58,833 bases of DNA from CG1-02-35-72 sp045046885. GTDB taxonomy: Bacteria; Bacteroidota; Bacteroidia; Flavobacteriales; Flavobacteriaceae. Numbering within the stretch: position 1 is the stretch's first letter; each line of letters starts with the position of its first letter. The translations under genes were made by a program, and so were the position numbers. Where the stretch lies: the NCBI GenBank assembly GCA_045046885.1, contig JASFYX010000051.1:1-58833 (forward strand). Direction: 5' to 3'. This document shows, piece after piece, positions 26,598 through 33,590 of the stretch. The notes beneath the pieces are model-generated. The model was not told the origin of the DNA. It searched no databases and saw nothing but the letters and a program-made list of their open reading frames with translations.

Positions 26598-27944
26598 ATG
26601 TCACAAATTTTAAATCAAAATAGCAAATCGAGTAAAGTTATATACGATCGTGCTGTTGAAGTACTCACAGGTGGTGTAAGTAGAAATACTATTTTTCGCA
26701 AGCCCTATCCTATTTATGTGGCCAGTGCCTCTGGTAGTTATATCAAAGATATTGACGGCGTAGAACGTTTAGATTTTGCCAATAATATGGCTTCATTAAT
26801 TCATGGCCATTCGCACCCAGATATTATAGCTGCTGTAACGGAGCAATTACATAAAGGGTCTGCTTATACTATGGGTACTGAAGCTGAAGTCCTTTTTGCT
26901 GAGCTTCTACATAAACGGGCGCCTACTTTCGAAAAGATTCGTTTTATGAATTCGGGTACAGAAGCTGTCATGACTATGATTAAAGCTTCACGTGCTTATA
27001 CAGGAAAATTTAAAGTAGCCAAAGCCGAAGGTGCTTATCATGGCACCTATGACTATGCAGAAATTAGTCAAACAGCCAATCCTAGTAATTGGGGAGATAT
27101 TGATAAACCCAATGCCGTTCCTGTGGTTGTAAATACACCGAAAGGCGTTACAGACGATATGGTTATTTTTCCTTTTAATGATATTGAAAGAACAATTAAT
27201 CTACTAGACCAAAATAAAGAAGAGATTGCCTGTGTGCTTATTGATCCTGTTCCGCATCGCATTGGTCTTTTTCCAGCAACTAACGCATTTATAGAAGCCC
27301 TTTATAAATGGACAAGAAAAAACAATTCACTTTTGGTTTTCGATGAAGTGGTTTCGTTCCGTGTAAATTATGCAGGAGCACAAGACAGCTATTCGGTTAA
27401 ACCCGATTTAACAGCTTTAGGAAAAATTATTGGTGGTGGTTTCCCAATAGGGGCATTAGCAGGAAAATCTGAAATTATGGCTGTATTAGATCCTCGAGCC
27501 ACATTTTTAAAACATCCTCATTCCGGTACATTTTCTGCAAATCCAATATCTACAACGGCAGGTAGAGTAGCTATGGAATTATTTGATGAACAGGCTGTTA
27601 TAAATTTGAATTCATTTGTAATGAAAGCGCGAAAGCAAATTGAAGAAGTCATAAAAATTGCCGATGTACCTGTTTGCTTAACAGGGGCAGGCTCTATGTT
27701 TAAGTTGCACTTTATGGAAACACCTCCCAATAGGTATCGGGATTCCTATCAAAATACAGCAACTAGAGCTATTGTCGATGAACTTTTAGATTACCTATTT
27801 CTTGAAGAAAACATCGTAATGATAAACACATTGGCGTGTATGTTTTCTACCACGCTTACGCAAGGAAACGTAGATCAACTATCGGAAGCTTTATTGCGCG
27901 GATTAAAAATAGTTAAACCCAAAATTGAAAAATTATCTCTATAA
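26598..27944 (+). CDS. class III aminotransferase, beta-amino-acid type (GSA-aminomutase-like)
   Basis: A 448-residue fold-type I PLP enzyme. The PLP lysine is Lys276 (LTALGKIIGGG), the cofactor-ring Asp is Asp249 in LLVFDEV, and RFMNSGTEAVM (115-125) and EGAYHGTYDY (144-153) bind the phosphate and ring. The SRNTIF segment with Arg29 aligns with the Arg that binds carboxylate in beta-phenylalanine aminotransferase (Variovorax), and GAGSMFKLHF near 338 also matches that group. Glutamate-1-semialdehyde mutase (HemL) is the other close relative, but the operon has no haem genes. Predicted reaction: 3-amino acid plus 2-oxo acid acceptor to 3-oxo acid. Gap to pcaJ is 13 bp. Confidence 0.8.
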   Translation: MSQILNQNSKSSKVIYDRAVEVLTGGVSRNTIFRKPYPIYVASASGSYIKDIDGVERLDFANNMASLIHGHSHPDIIAAVTEQLHKGSAYTMGTEAEVLFAELLHKRAPTFEKIRFMNSGTEAVMTMIKASRAYTGKFKVAKAEGAYHGTYDYAEISQTANPSNWGDIDKPNAVPVVVNTPKGVTDDMVIFPFNDIERTINLLDQNKEEIACVLIDPVPHRIGLFPATNAFIEALYKWTRKNNSLLVFDEVVSFRVNYAGAQDSYSVKPDLTALGKIIGGGFPIGALAGKSEIMAVLDPRATFLKHPHSGTFSANPISTTAGRVAMELFDEQAVINLNSFVMKARKQIEEVIKIADVPVCLTGAGSMFKLHFMETPPNRYRDSYQNTATRAIVDELLDYLFLEENIVMINTLACMFSTTLTQGNVDQLSEALLRGLKIVKPKIEKLSL

Positions 27945-27947
27945 ATT

Positions 27948-29153
27948 ATGAAAGAAGTATTTATTTGCGATGCGATTCGCACCCCAGTAGGACGTTACGG
28001 CGGCGCTCTTTCGTCTGTAAGAGCAGACGATTTAGCTGCTATTCCACTAAAAGCCTTGATGGATAGAAATCCAGATATAGACTGGACAGCTCTTGACGAT
28101 ATATATTTGGGTTGTGCCAATCAAGCAGGAGAGGACAACAGAAATGTAGCGCGTATGTCATCATTACTTGCTGGTTTTTCTGAAACAGTACCTGCAGCAA
28201 CAGTAAATAGATTGTGTGGCTCTGGTATGGACGCTATTGGGATAGCAGCCAGAACAATTAAAGCGGGTGAAGCCGAGTTGATGATTGCTGGAGGCGTTGA
28301 AAGTATGTCGCGTGCCCCTTTTGTTATGGGAAAAGCAACAAAAGCTTTTGGCAGAGATGTTAAAATGTACGACACTTCAATCGGATGGCGCTTTGTTAAT
28401 AAGAAACTCGATAAGATGTATGGTACAGAAGGGATGATACAAACGGCACAAAATATTGCTACTGACTTTAATATCAGTAGAGAAGATCAAGATGTATTTG
28501 CACATTGGAGTCAGCAAAAAGCCGCTATTGCACAAAAAAATGGGGCGCTTGCAAGAGAAATTATTCCTGTAATAATTCCCCAACGCAAAAAAGACGCTAT
28601 TGTGGTATCGCAAGATGAGCATCCACGTTTATCTTCTTTAGAAAAACTAGCCAGTTTAAGATCTCTTACAGGTGAAAACGGAAGTATAACAGCAGGTAAC
28701 GCCTCTGGTGTAAATGATGGGGCAGCCGCTTTACTATTGGCTTCTGCAGAGGCTGTTAAAAAGTACAATTTAAAACCTAAAGCCAAAATATTAGGTATGG
28801 CAACAGCTGGCGTTTTACCGCGTATTATGGGTATGGGGCCCGTGCCTGCAACACAAAAATTGCTCAAAAATTTAGGACTAACCTTGGATGACATAGATAT
28901 TATAGAACTCAACGAAGCCTTTTCTGCACAATCTTTAGGTTGTACAAGAGCATTAGGCTTGGCAGATAATGATATGCGTATAAATCCTTTAGGAGGCGCT
29001 ATTGCCTTAGGCCACCCTTTAGGAATGAGCGGTGCTAGAATTATTACCAGTGCTTATTATCAAATGCAAAACTCATCGGCTAAAAAATCACTTTGTACCA
29101 TGTGTATTGGTGTAGGGCAGGGTATTGCTATGGTTTTAGAGAAAGTGGAATAA
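27948..29153 (+). CDS. pcaF: 3-oxoadipyl-CoA thiolase-like acetyl-CoA acyltransferase
   Basis: A 401-residue thiolase with nucleophile Cys90 (NRLCGSGMDAIG), His356 (ALGHPLGMSGAR) and Cys386 (CTMCIGVGQG). The start MKEVFICDAIRTPVGRYGGAL, the GCANQAGEDNRNVARM segment and TSIGWRFVN near 143 are the specific pattern of PcaF/PaaJ thiolases, which split 3-oxoadipyl-CoA into succinyl-CoA and acetyl-CoA. It starts 3 bp after the aminotransferase and ends the operon. It would perform the final carbon-carbon cleavage of the proposed pathway. Confidence 0.9.
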   Translation: MKEVFICDAIRTPVGRYGGALSSVRADDLAAIPLKALMDRNPDIDWTALDDIYLGCANQAGEDNRNVARMSSLLAGFSETVPAATVNRLCGSGMDAIGIAARTIKAGEAELMIAGGVESMSRAPFVMGKATKAFGRDVKMYDTSIGWRFVNKKLDKMYGTEGMIQTAQNIATDFNISREDQDVFAHWSQQKAAIAQKNGALAREIIPVIIPQRKKDAIVVSQDEHPRLSSLEKLASLRSLTGENGSITAGNASGVNDGAAALLLASAEAVKKYNLKPKAKILGMATAGVLPRIMGMGPVPATQKLLKNLGLTLDDIDIIELNEAFSAQSLGCTRALGLADNDMRINPLGGAIALGHPLGMSGARIITSAYYQMQNSSAKKSLCTMCIGVGQGIAMVLEKVE

Positions 29154-29170
29154 GCCTATTCAAAATAGGC
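29154..29170 (+). terminator. short hairpin right after the pcaF stop codon
   Basis: GCCTATT and AATAGGC form a 7-bp perfect stem with a CAA loop, starting at the base after the TAA. There is no proper T run behind it, so termination would be weak. Confidence 0.4.
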
Positions 29171-29268
29171 AGCTTTGCAACAATTGTAAGACATAAACAA
29201 AAAGAGATGTTTTTTAACTCAGTTCTTTTTTACAAGATATTATACGGCTCAAATTTCACTTAATATGT

Positions 29269-29718
29269 TTATGATATTTCATTTTGTTTCTTAAATATCA
29301 ACCTTTTTTCATACAATTGTTTTAGTTCTAAAAACATTCCCAAAGCAAAAGCAACTGTACCATACCCTAAATTTGTGTATCCTTCCGTCGTGTCTATGTA
29401 TAAGGATAAATTTATAAATGGAATTAAAAAAAAGAATACACTTGCCAACAGGCCAAGACAAGTACCTACAAAAAGAGATTTAGTTTCTTTTTTAAATCTT
29501 TTTGGATTTGAAACGATTTTTTTCTCCTTTTTGGTTAGTTTTTCAATATCGCTTAGGCTTCCAATTGCAAAACCAATCCCAATTAGAGTAATACCTAAAC
29601 CAATTCCTGATAAATAATTCTCATCTCTGATTATGCTTTCGGTAGATACGAAATACACTCCAATAACAAAAAACAACCATTTCAGATGACTTATATAGTG
29701 AAAATATTTTGGTATCAT
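29269..29718 (-). CDS. hypothetical membrane protein
   Basis: A 149-residue protein I do not recognise. It has about four membrane helices: two in residues 10-55 (LFFVIGVYFVST and GIGLGITLIGIGFAIGSL), a charged KLTKKEKKIVSNPKRFKK linker on the cytoplasmic side, then two more in 83-130 (FVGTCLGLLASVFFFLIPF and GYGTVAFALGMFLEL). It is the last gene of the minus-strand accessory island and has no recognisable catalytic motif. A small palindrome (AGTGC/GCACT, around 29767-29788) lies in the gap before it. Confidence 0.65.
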   Translation of the reverse strand: MIPKYFHYISHLKWLFFVIGVYFVSTESIIRDENYLSGIGLGITLIGIGFAIGSLSDIEKLTKKEKKIVSNPKRFKKETKSLFVGTCLGLLASVFFFLIPFINLSLYIDTTEGYTNLGYGTVAFALGMFLELKQLYEKRLIFKKQNEIS

Positions 29719-29811
29719 TTTTTTATTTTTGTGCTATGTTTATTTGTTACTACCATCTTCATATTTAGTGCTTTCTGCCAAATGCACTATATTTTTTGTT
29801 CTGTATAGTTC

Positions 29812-30396
29812 TTATTTTTCAGTATCTTTTATATCAATATTTTTGTCAATATAATCCTTATAAAGTTTCATTAAATGTCTTTCACTATCTAAAACATTCT
29901 GTATATGTAATAAAAATATTAATTTATTATTTTTAGAATTATCAAGTATATTTTTATACATAAAATCAATTAATGCATTTGTTTTAGTATCAAGAAGTTT
30001 TGATGAGAAATCAATTTCGTACAGCTTGGATATCATTTCAAAATCAATTAAATTAATTTGGTTTATTTTGTATAAATCCAATCCAGCATTACTCAATTCG
30101 GCAACTTGTAAACCGTTGGACTTCCCTAATATTATTTCACCAATTACGGTTGATGTATCACGATATTTCATCAGTGTATCGTTTAATATAAGATGTTTAT
30201 TATACACTCTTTTTAATTTAACATAGTTAGCTTCAACTTCCTTGTTTAGCATTTCTATCGAGGCTTTATGATAATTTTGTGCTTGATTATTTTCTTTAAG
30301 GTTGCTTAAAAATAATGCAATTAAAACACCAGTAGTAACTATTATAAGTTCTAGTATATAGGACATATAATTCTTCTTTATTGAATTGGTTCTCAT
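29812..30396 (-). CDS. single-pass membrane protein, DUF6090-like
   Basis: A 194-residue protein. One membrane helix at about 12-30 (YILELIIVTTGVLIALFLSNL) is followed at once by a charged helix with KENNQAQNYHKASIEMLNKEVEANYVKLKR. This N-terminal pattern recalls the DUF6090 group of Bacteroidota, which occurs in accessory regions, but the remainder is poorly conserved. The C-terminal part is predicted helical. It has the same orientation as its island neighbours and is separated from them by palindrome-bearing gaps. Function unknown. Confidence 0.6.
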   Translation of the reverse strand: MRTNSIKKNYMSYILELIIVTTGVLIALFLSNLKENNQAQNYHKASIEMLNKEVEANYVKLKRVYNKHLILNDTLMKYRDTSTVIGEIILGKSNGLQVAELSNAGLDLYKINQINLIDFEMISKLYEIDFSSKLLDTKTNALIDFMYKNILDNSKNNKLIFLLHIQNVLDSERHLMKLYKDYIDKNIDIKDTEK

Positions 30397-30449
30397 ATTA
30401 CTAATTATTTAATTTTTAGTCATCCTATTTCTGGAAAGTTCATTGGCGA

Positions 30450-30592
30450 ATGCGTTATCATCGGTTTGTGTATGAAGCTTTGGGCATTACGAAGCGCTTC
30501 ATTTTCAGTTTATCGCAAATTTTATTTACATCTATAATTTTATACAACAACTTATAGTTCAATGATATATACATATTATTGTAGGGCGTTAT
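30450..30592. repeat. imperfect palindromic junction element (copy 1)
   Basis: A 143-bp gene gap with nested imperfect inverted repeats, including ATGAAGC/GCTTCAT around 30471-30502 and GCGTTAT-type ends (GCGTTATC at 30452, GGCGTTAT at the right). On the minus strand it shares the ordered pieces TGTATAAAATT, GCGAT.ACTGAAAAT and ATACA..AACCGA with the element at 32728-32866. Confidence 0.5.
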
Positions 30593-31687
30593 TTATTTCC
30601 CTGCTTTCCTTCTATTATCTTTTTTGCATAACATCTGGCAATTTTCTTCTGTCGTTTTTCCTCCTTCGTACCAAGGGTCTACATGGTCTGCTTCCATTTC
30701 ACTCAATTCAAAATGTTCTCCACAAACTACACAATTCCCCTTTTGTTTTTCATAAACTTTTTGTTTCATAGCAGGAGTAAATGAACGAATAGAAAGGTGT
30801 TTTTCTTCGCCTGTTAAAATATAGGGATAAATGCCACTATTTTTTGTCACATCATCATCAAGAATCAGTTTAGCGGTTTTTTCTTCTATTTCTTTTGTGT
30901 CAAATTTTTCGTCTTTGTATTTATTGTAAAGATTTCCCCAATCAACACCTTTCATAAATTTCCTTTTATTTGTAAATGTGGTACTTACCCAAGTGATTAC
31001 AGATTGAAAATATATCCATAAAGCACTTGCATTTTGGTCGTGTTGATGTTCCGACATATACTCTTCAATTGCACCATTTGAAATCCATTTTATTGCGGTT
31101 TCTAAGTAATCTTGACGAATAGGTGAACCATTTAAATAATTACTACCTATTCCATAAGCGGCACAACCATTTTTACTGAAATAACGTTTGGAATCAGAAA
31201 CCCAAGAGCCTGAATATACAGCATTACGCAATTCTTGTTCTGTAAGTCTTTCTCCTGCAATATTTATTGTTTTAAACCATTCCAATTTTTCACTGTCAGT
31301 TCCTGAACAGAAATATATCATCAATTTATAATCTAAAATTTGTTCCTTTTTATCATCTGTAAGATTATGAAAAGCCAATCTATTTCCTGAAAAGTCAACT
31401 GAAAAATCTCCCTCAACATATTGACAAGCTGATATTGTTCGTTGTTGCCCATCAATCACTTCAAAATTTCCATCTTCACGAACTGCCCAATACATTACAT
31501 TAAGGGGAAACTCTTTTTTAATAGTATCAATTACAGCATCTCGCTGCTTGTCTTTGTATATAAATTCTCGTTGATAAGGTGGGCGAATATCTAATTTTCC
31601 ACCATAACCAACAACTCCACCTTCTTCGTTGTCTTCATATCCATTGGTCAATTCACGTACAGTAATTTCTTTAAGTTCAATATTCAT
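30593..31687 (-). CDS. DUF262 (GmrSD/SspE-like) plus HNH endonuclease
   Basis: A 364-residue protein. Residues about 5-250 are a DUF262 (ParB-like) domain with RPPYQREFIY near 35 and the DGQQR nucleotide-sensing motif at 79-83 (VIDGQQRTISA), followed by a helical region. The C-terminal 45 residues are an HNH nuclease: CVVCG, EADHVDPW, EENCQMLCKKDNRRK. GmrSD and SspE proteins with this combination restrict modified or unmodified phage DNA. This one is short, with the two domains directly joined. It starts 4 bp after the adenine methylase gene, so the two form an operon and probably a restriction-modification-like defence unit. Confidence 0.85.
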   Translation of the reverse strand: MNIELKEITVRELTNGYEDNEEGGVVGYGGKLDIRPPYQREFIYKDKQRDAVIDTIKKEFPLNVMYWAVREDGNFEVIDGQQRTISACQYVEGDFSVDFSGNRLAFHNLTDDKKEQILDYKLMIYFCSGTDSEKLEWFKTINIAGERLTEQELRNAVYSGSWVSDSKRYFSKNGCAAYGIGSNYLNGSPIRQDYLETAIKWISNGAIEEYMSEHQHDQNASALWIYFQSVITWVSTTFTNKRKFMKGVDWGNLYNKYKDEKFDTKEIEEKTAKLILDDDVTKNSGIYPYILTGEEKHLSIRSFTPAMKQKVYEKQKGNCVVCGEHFELSEMEADHVDPWYEGGKTTEENCQMLCKKDNRRKAGK

Positions 31688-31691
31688 AATA

Positions 31692-32663
31692 TTAGGCTTT
31701 CTTGTTTTTAATTAAAATACGAGCATAAATTTTTTTTCCATTCACATATGGATAGCCGTGATTAAATTCATCAATTTTTGTAGTTACCATTTGTCCAATA
31801 AGTTCAAATTGGTCAGGATTGTATTTAGCCATAAATGTAATTGGCACTCCCATAACACCTTTGTAATCCATTGGAATTTCCTTTGTTTTATCCACATTTA
31901 TAGCGTCATAATTGTCATATTTTGGATACTCAGCCTCATTATATGTTTTATAAAGAATAATTTCTTCGTGTCTTTTTTTAGTGTCAAGGTTAGTGTACCA
32001 TACTACACCAGATACTCTTATCATACCTTCTTTATGGTCGGAATCAGATGCGTAATCAACATAATGTTTGTTTATAAAGTGTGCCATATTCCTATTAAAC
32101 CCGTAGCCCAACCATGATTTATTTTCTTTGAGCAGTTTAAATATTTCTTTGTATGTAATGGAATTTTGATGACCAATTATTAAGAATTTTTTGTCGTATT
32201 CAATTAGTTGTGCAACATATTCTCTAAATAATGAAAAAGGTGGATTTGTAACAACAATATCTGCTTGTTTTAAAAGTTCGACACTTTCTTGGCTTCTAAA
32301 ATCTCCATCACCTTTTAAATGCTTAATTCCAATTTCTTCTGTGTCAGGAACATTATTATTATTTTTATCTCCATCGTATTCTAAATAAATGGCTTGTTCA
32401 GAATCATTTTGGCTAAACAAGTCCATACTTTGATTTTTATAGCAAGTAGTAATCAATTTTTTAAGACCTAATTTTTCGAAATTGTAAGAAAAATAGTGAA
32501 AGAAATTACTCACTCGTGGGTCATCACAATTACAATAAACAACCTTGCCTTTAAAATCTGCTTTATAATGCCTAAGTTCTTTTTCAATGTCAGATAATTG
32601 AGTGTAAAACTCATCTTTCTTTAATTTACTTGCTTTATGTAAAAAACTATTTTTATTCGCCAT
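31692..32663 (-). CDS. adenine-specific DNA methyltransferase, EcoRI-methylase family
   Basis: A 323-residue protein, almost the length of M.EcoRI. The catalytic motif IV is NPPF (140-143, in VVTNPPFSLF) and the SAM-site region is VVYCNCDDPRVSNFF near 41-55. YTQLSDIEKELRHY near 20 and VSGVVWYTNLDTKKRHE near 220 are also family features. It transfers a methyl group to N6 of adenine in a specific site that cannot be read from sequence. In the same operon as the DUF262-HNH nuclease, it presumably protects host DNA or makes the mark that the nuclease reads. Confidence 0.87.
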   Translation of the reverse strand: MANKNSFLHKASKLKKDEFYTQLSDIEKELRHYKADFKGKVVYCNCDDPRVSNFFHYFSYNFEKLGLKKLITTCYKNQSMDLFSQNDSEQAIYLEYDGDKNNNNVPDTEEIGIKHLKGDGDFRSQESVELLKQADIVVTNPPFSLFREYVAQLIEYDKKFLIIGHQNSITYKEIFKLLKENKSWLGYGFNRNMAHFINKHYVDYASDSDHKEGMIRVSGVVWYTNLDTKKRHEEIILYKTYNEAEYPKYDNYDAINVDKTKEIPMDYKGVMGVPITFMAKYNPDQFELIGQMVTTKIDEFNHGYPYVNGKKIYARILIKNKKA

Positions 32664-32727
32664 TATATTGTGTCTCTTTTTTCTATATTGCTAATCTCGT
32701 TCGTTTTCTTGTCTTTTTAATGCCCCC

Positions 32728-32866
32728 TATAACGGTTTCGGTTTGTATAAGATTTGTGCGACCTAAAATTCGCAGGATTTTCAGTGTACAAATCGCTTGT
32801 TAATATGTTTGTCAGTTTCCTTCAGTCCAAATTTAAGCATAAATTTTATACAGCGTTAGCAATAGG
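32728..32866. repeat. imperfect palindromic junction element (copy 2)
   Basis: A 139-bp element between the methylase and the microprotein gene. Outer ends are CTATAACG and CGTTAGCAATAGGC; inner arms include TTTGTATAAGATTT and AAATTTTATACAG, and a compact hairpin GATTTGT/ACAAATC at 32751-32794. It shares ordered blocks with copy 1. The right end, GTTAGCAATAGGC, is repeated in inverted form at 33516-33529. The shape recalls integron attC sites, though the core motifs do not match exactly. Confidence 0.5.
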
Positions 32867-32869
32867 CTT

Positions 32870-32983
32870 TTACTCTGTTTCTGCTACTTCTCCTTCTGAT
32901 TTTTCTCTTCTGTCACTTGGAAAGGTTGGTCTTTCTGGTTCAGGTTCTCTCGTTGTTTCATTTGGTTCGTCTTCTTCTAACAT
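32870..32983 (-). CDS. acidic, proline-rich microprotein coupled to the upstream membrane protein gene
   Basis: A 37-residue frame from ATG (32983-32981) to TAA (32872-32870). The ATG overlaps the stop of the membrane protein gene (TTATGTTAG), a typical translational coupling junction. The peptide begins MLEEDEPNET and ends EVAETE; nearly a third of residues are Glu, with several Pro, a PERPTFPSDRREK middle part and no hydrophobic stretch, so it should be disordered and cytoplasmic. The frame ends exactly at the edge of the palindromic element. I do not recognise it; a partner or inhibitor of the membrane protein is a possibility. Confidence 0.55.
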   Translation of the reverse strand: MLEEDEPNETTREPEPERPTFPSDRREKSEGEVAETE

Positions 32984-33507
32984 AATTTTGAATTTATAAT
33001 TAATAAAAATATTGTTGTAATAAATAGTACAGATAATGAGCTTATAATAAATGTTTTAGCTAAATAAATATCAAATGCTCTAGTATCATTGATTTTGGTA
33101 TTTGTGTCTGTTATTCCAATTAATTTGTCAACCAATTCTTTCTCAAAATTCATTTCTTTTTCCTTGGTTACTATTTGATTATAATTTGGAATATCTTGAG
33201 TTTGTAATTTTCGTATATTCTTTAAGTATGAAATATTCGGATAATTGAAACCTCTTAAAAAATTATTATAGGACTTTATTATAAATATAATACTTAATGT
33301 CATTAAGATTATTGAAATACCAAATAAAAACAAAATAAAATAGTTCTCGATAATTATTGTCTTATAATCTTTATTTGAATAAAAAAATGAAATTAGTCCG
33401 ACTAGTAATGAAATAATTCCAATTGGTATTGAGATAGAATCATCTAAATTTTTTCGACGATTCAGTTCTCGATCATATATGCTTTTATAAAAATCTAAAT
33501 GACTCAT
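32977..33507 (-). CDS. hypothetical membrane protein with three predicted helices
   Basis: A 176-residue protein. A charged N-terminal helix (HLDFYKSIYDRELNRRKNLDD) precedes two membrane helices (about 25-42 and 54-77), a cytoplasmic segment with QTQDIPNYNQIVTKEKEMNFEKELVDKL, and a final helix at 150-172 ending INSKLC. The arrangement of a charged helix then a close pair of membrane helices is reminiscent of SLATT-type pore effectors, but I see no diagnostic motif. Its stop overlaps the start of the 37-residue microprotein. The two-gene unit is bounded on both sides by GTTAGCAATARGC sequences facing inward. Confidence 0.6.
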   Translation of the reverse strand: MSHLDFYKSIYDRELNRRKNLDDSISIPIGIISLLVGLISFFYSNKDYKTIIIENYFILFLFGISIILMTLSIIFIIKSYNNFLRGFNYPNISYLKNIRKLQTQDIPNYNQIVTKEKEMNFEKELVDKLIGITDTNTKINDTRAFDIYLAKTFIISSLSVLFITTIFLLIINSKLC

Positions 33508-33515
33508 TTCTTATA

Positions 33516-33544
33516 GGCTTATTGCTAACTTGTTATACAACAAC
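33516..33544. repeat. palindromic junction element end (partial copy 3)
   Basis: GGCTTATTGCTAAC followed by TTGTTATACAACAAC. The first part is the inverted form of the GTTAGCAATAGGC end of copy 2, and TTATACAACAAC recurs at 30539-30550 in copy 1. It marks the upstream edge of the membrane protein/microprotein unit. Confidence 0.45.
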
Positions 33545-33590
33545 AAATATAACTATTTTTTGGTGTATTTTTCTGGTTATCAGTATAAAA

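Noticed and set aside
26598..27944. Glutamate-1-semialdehyde 2,1-aminomutase (hemL)
   Set aside because: Overall fold is the same, but motifs and operon context favour a beta-amino-acid aminotransferase.
28511..28912. Minus-strand open frame inside the thiolase gene
   Set aside because: Shadow frame of a clear thiolase with all catalytic residues.
32728..32866. Inverted repeats of an insertion sequence
   Set aside because: No transposase or target-site duplication is present; the element itself is palindromic and recurs between other genes.
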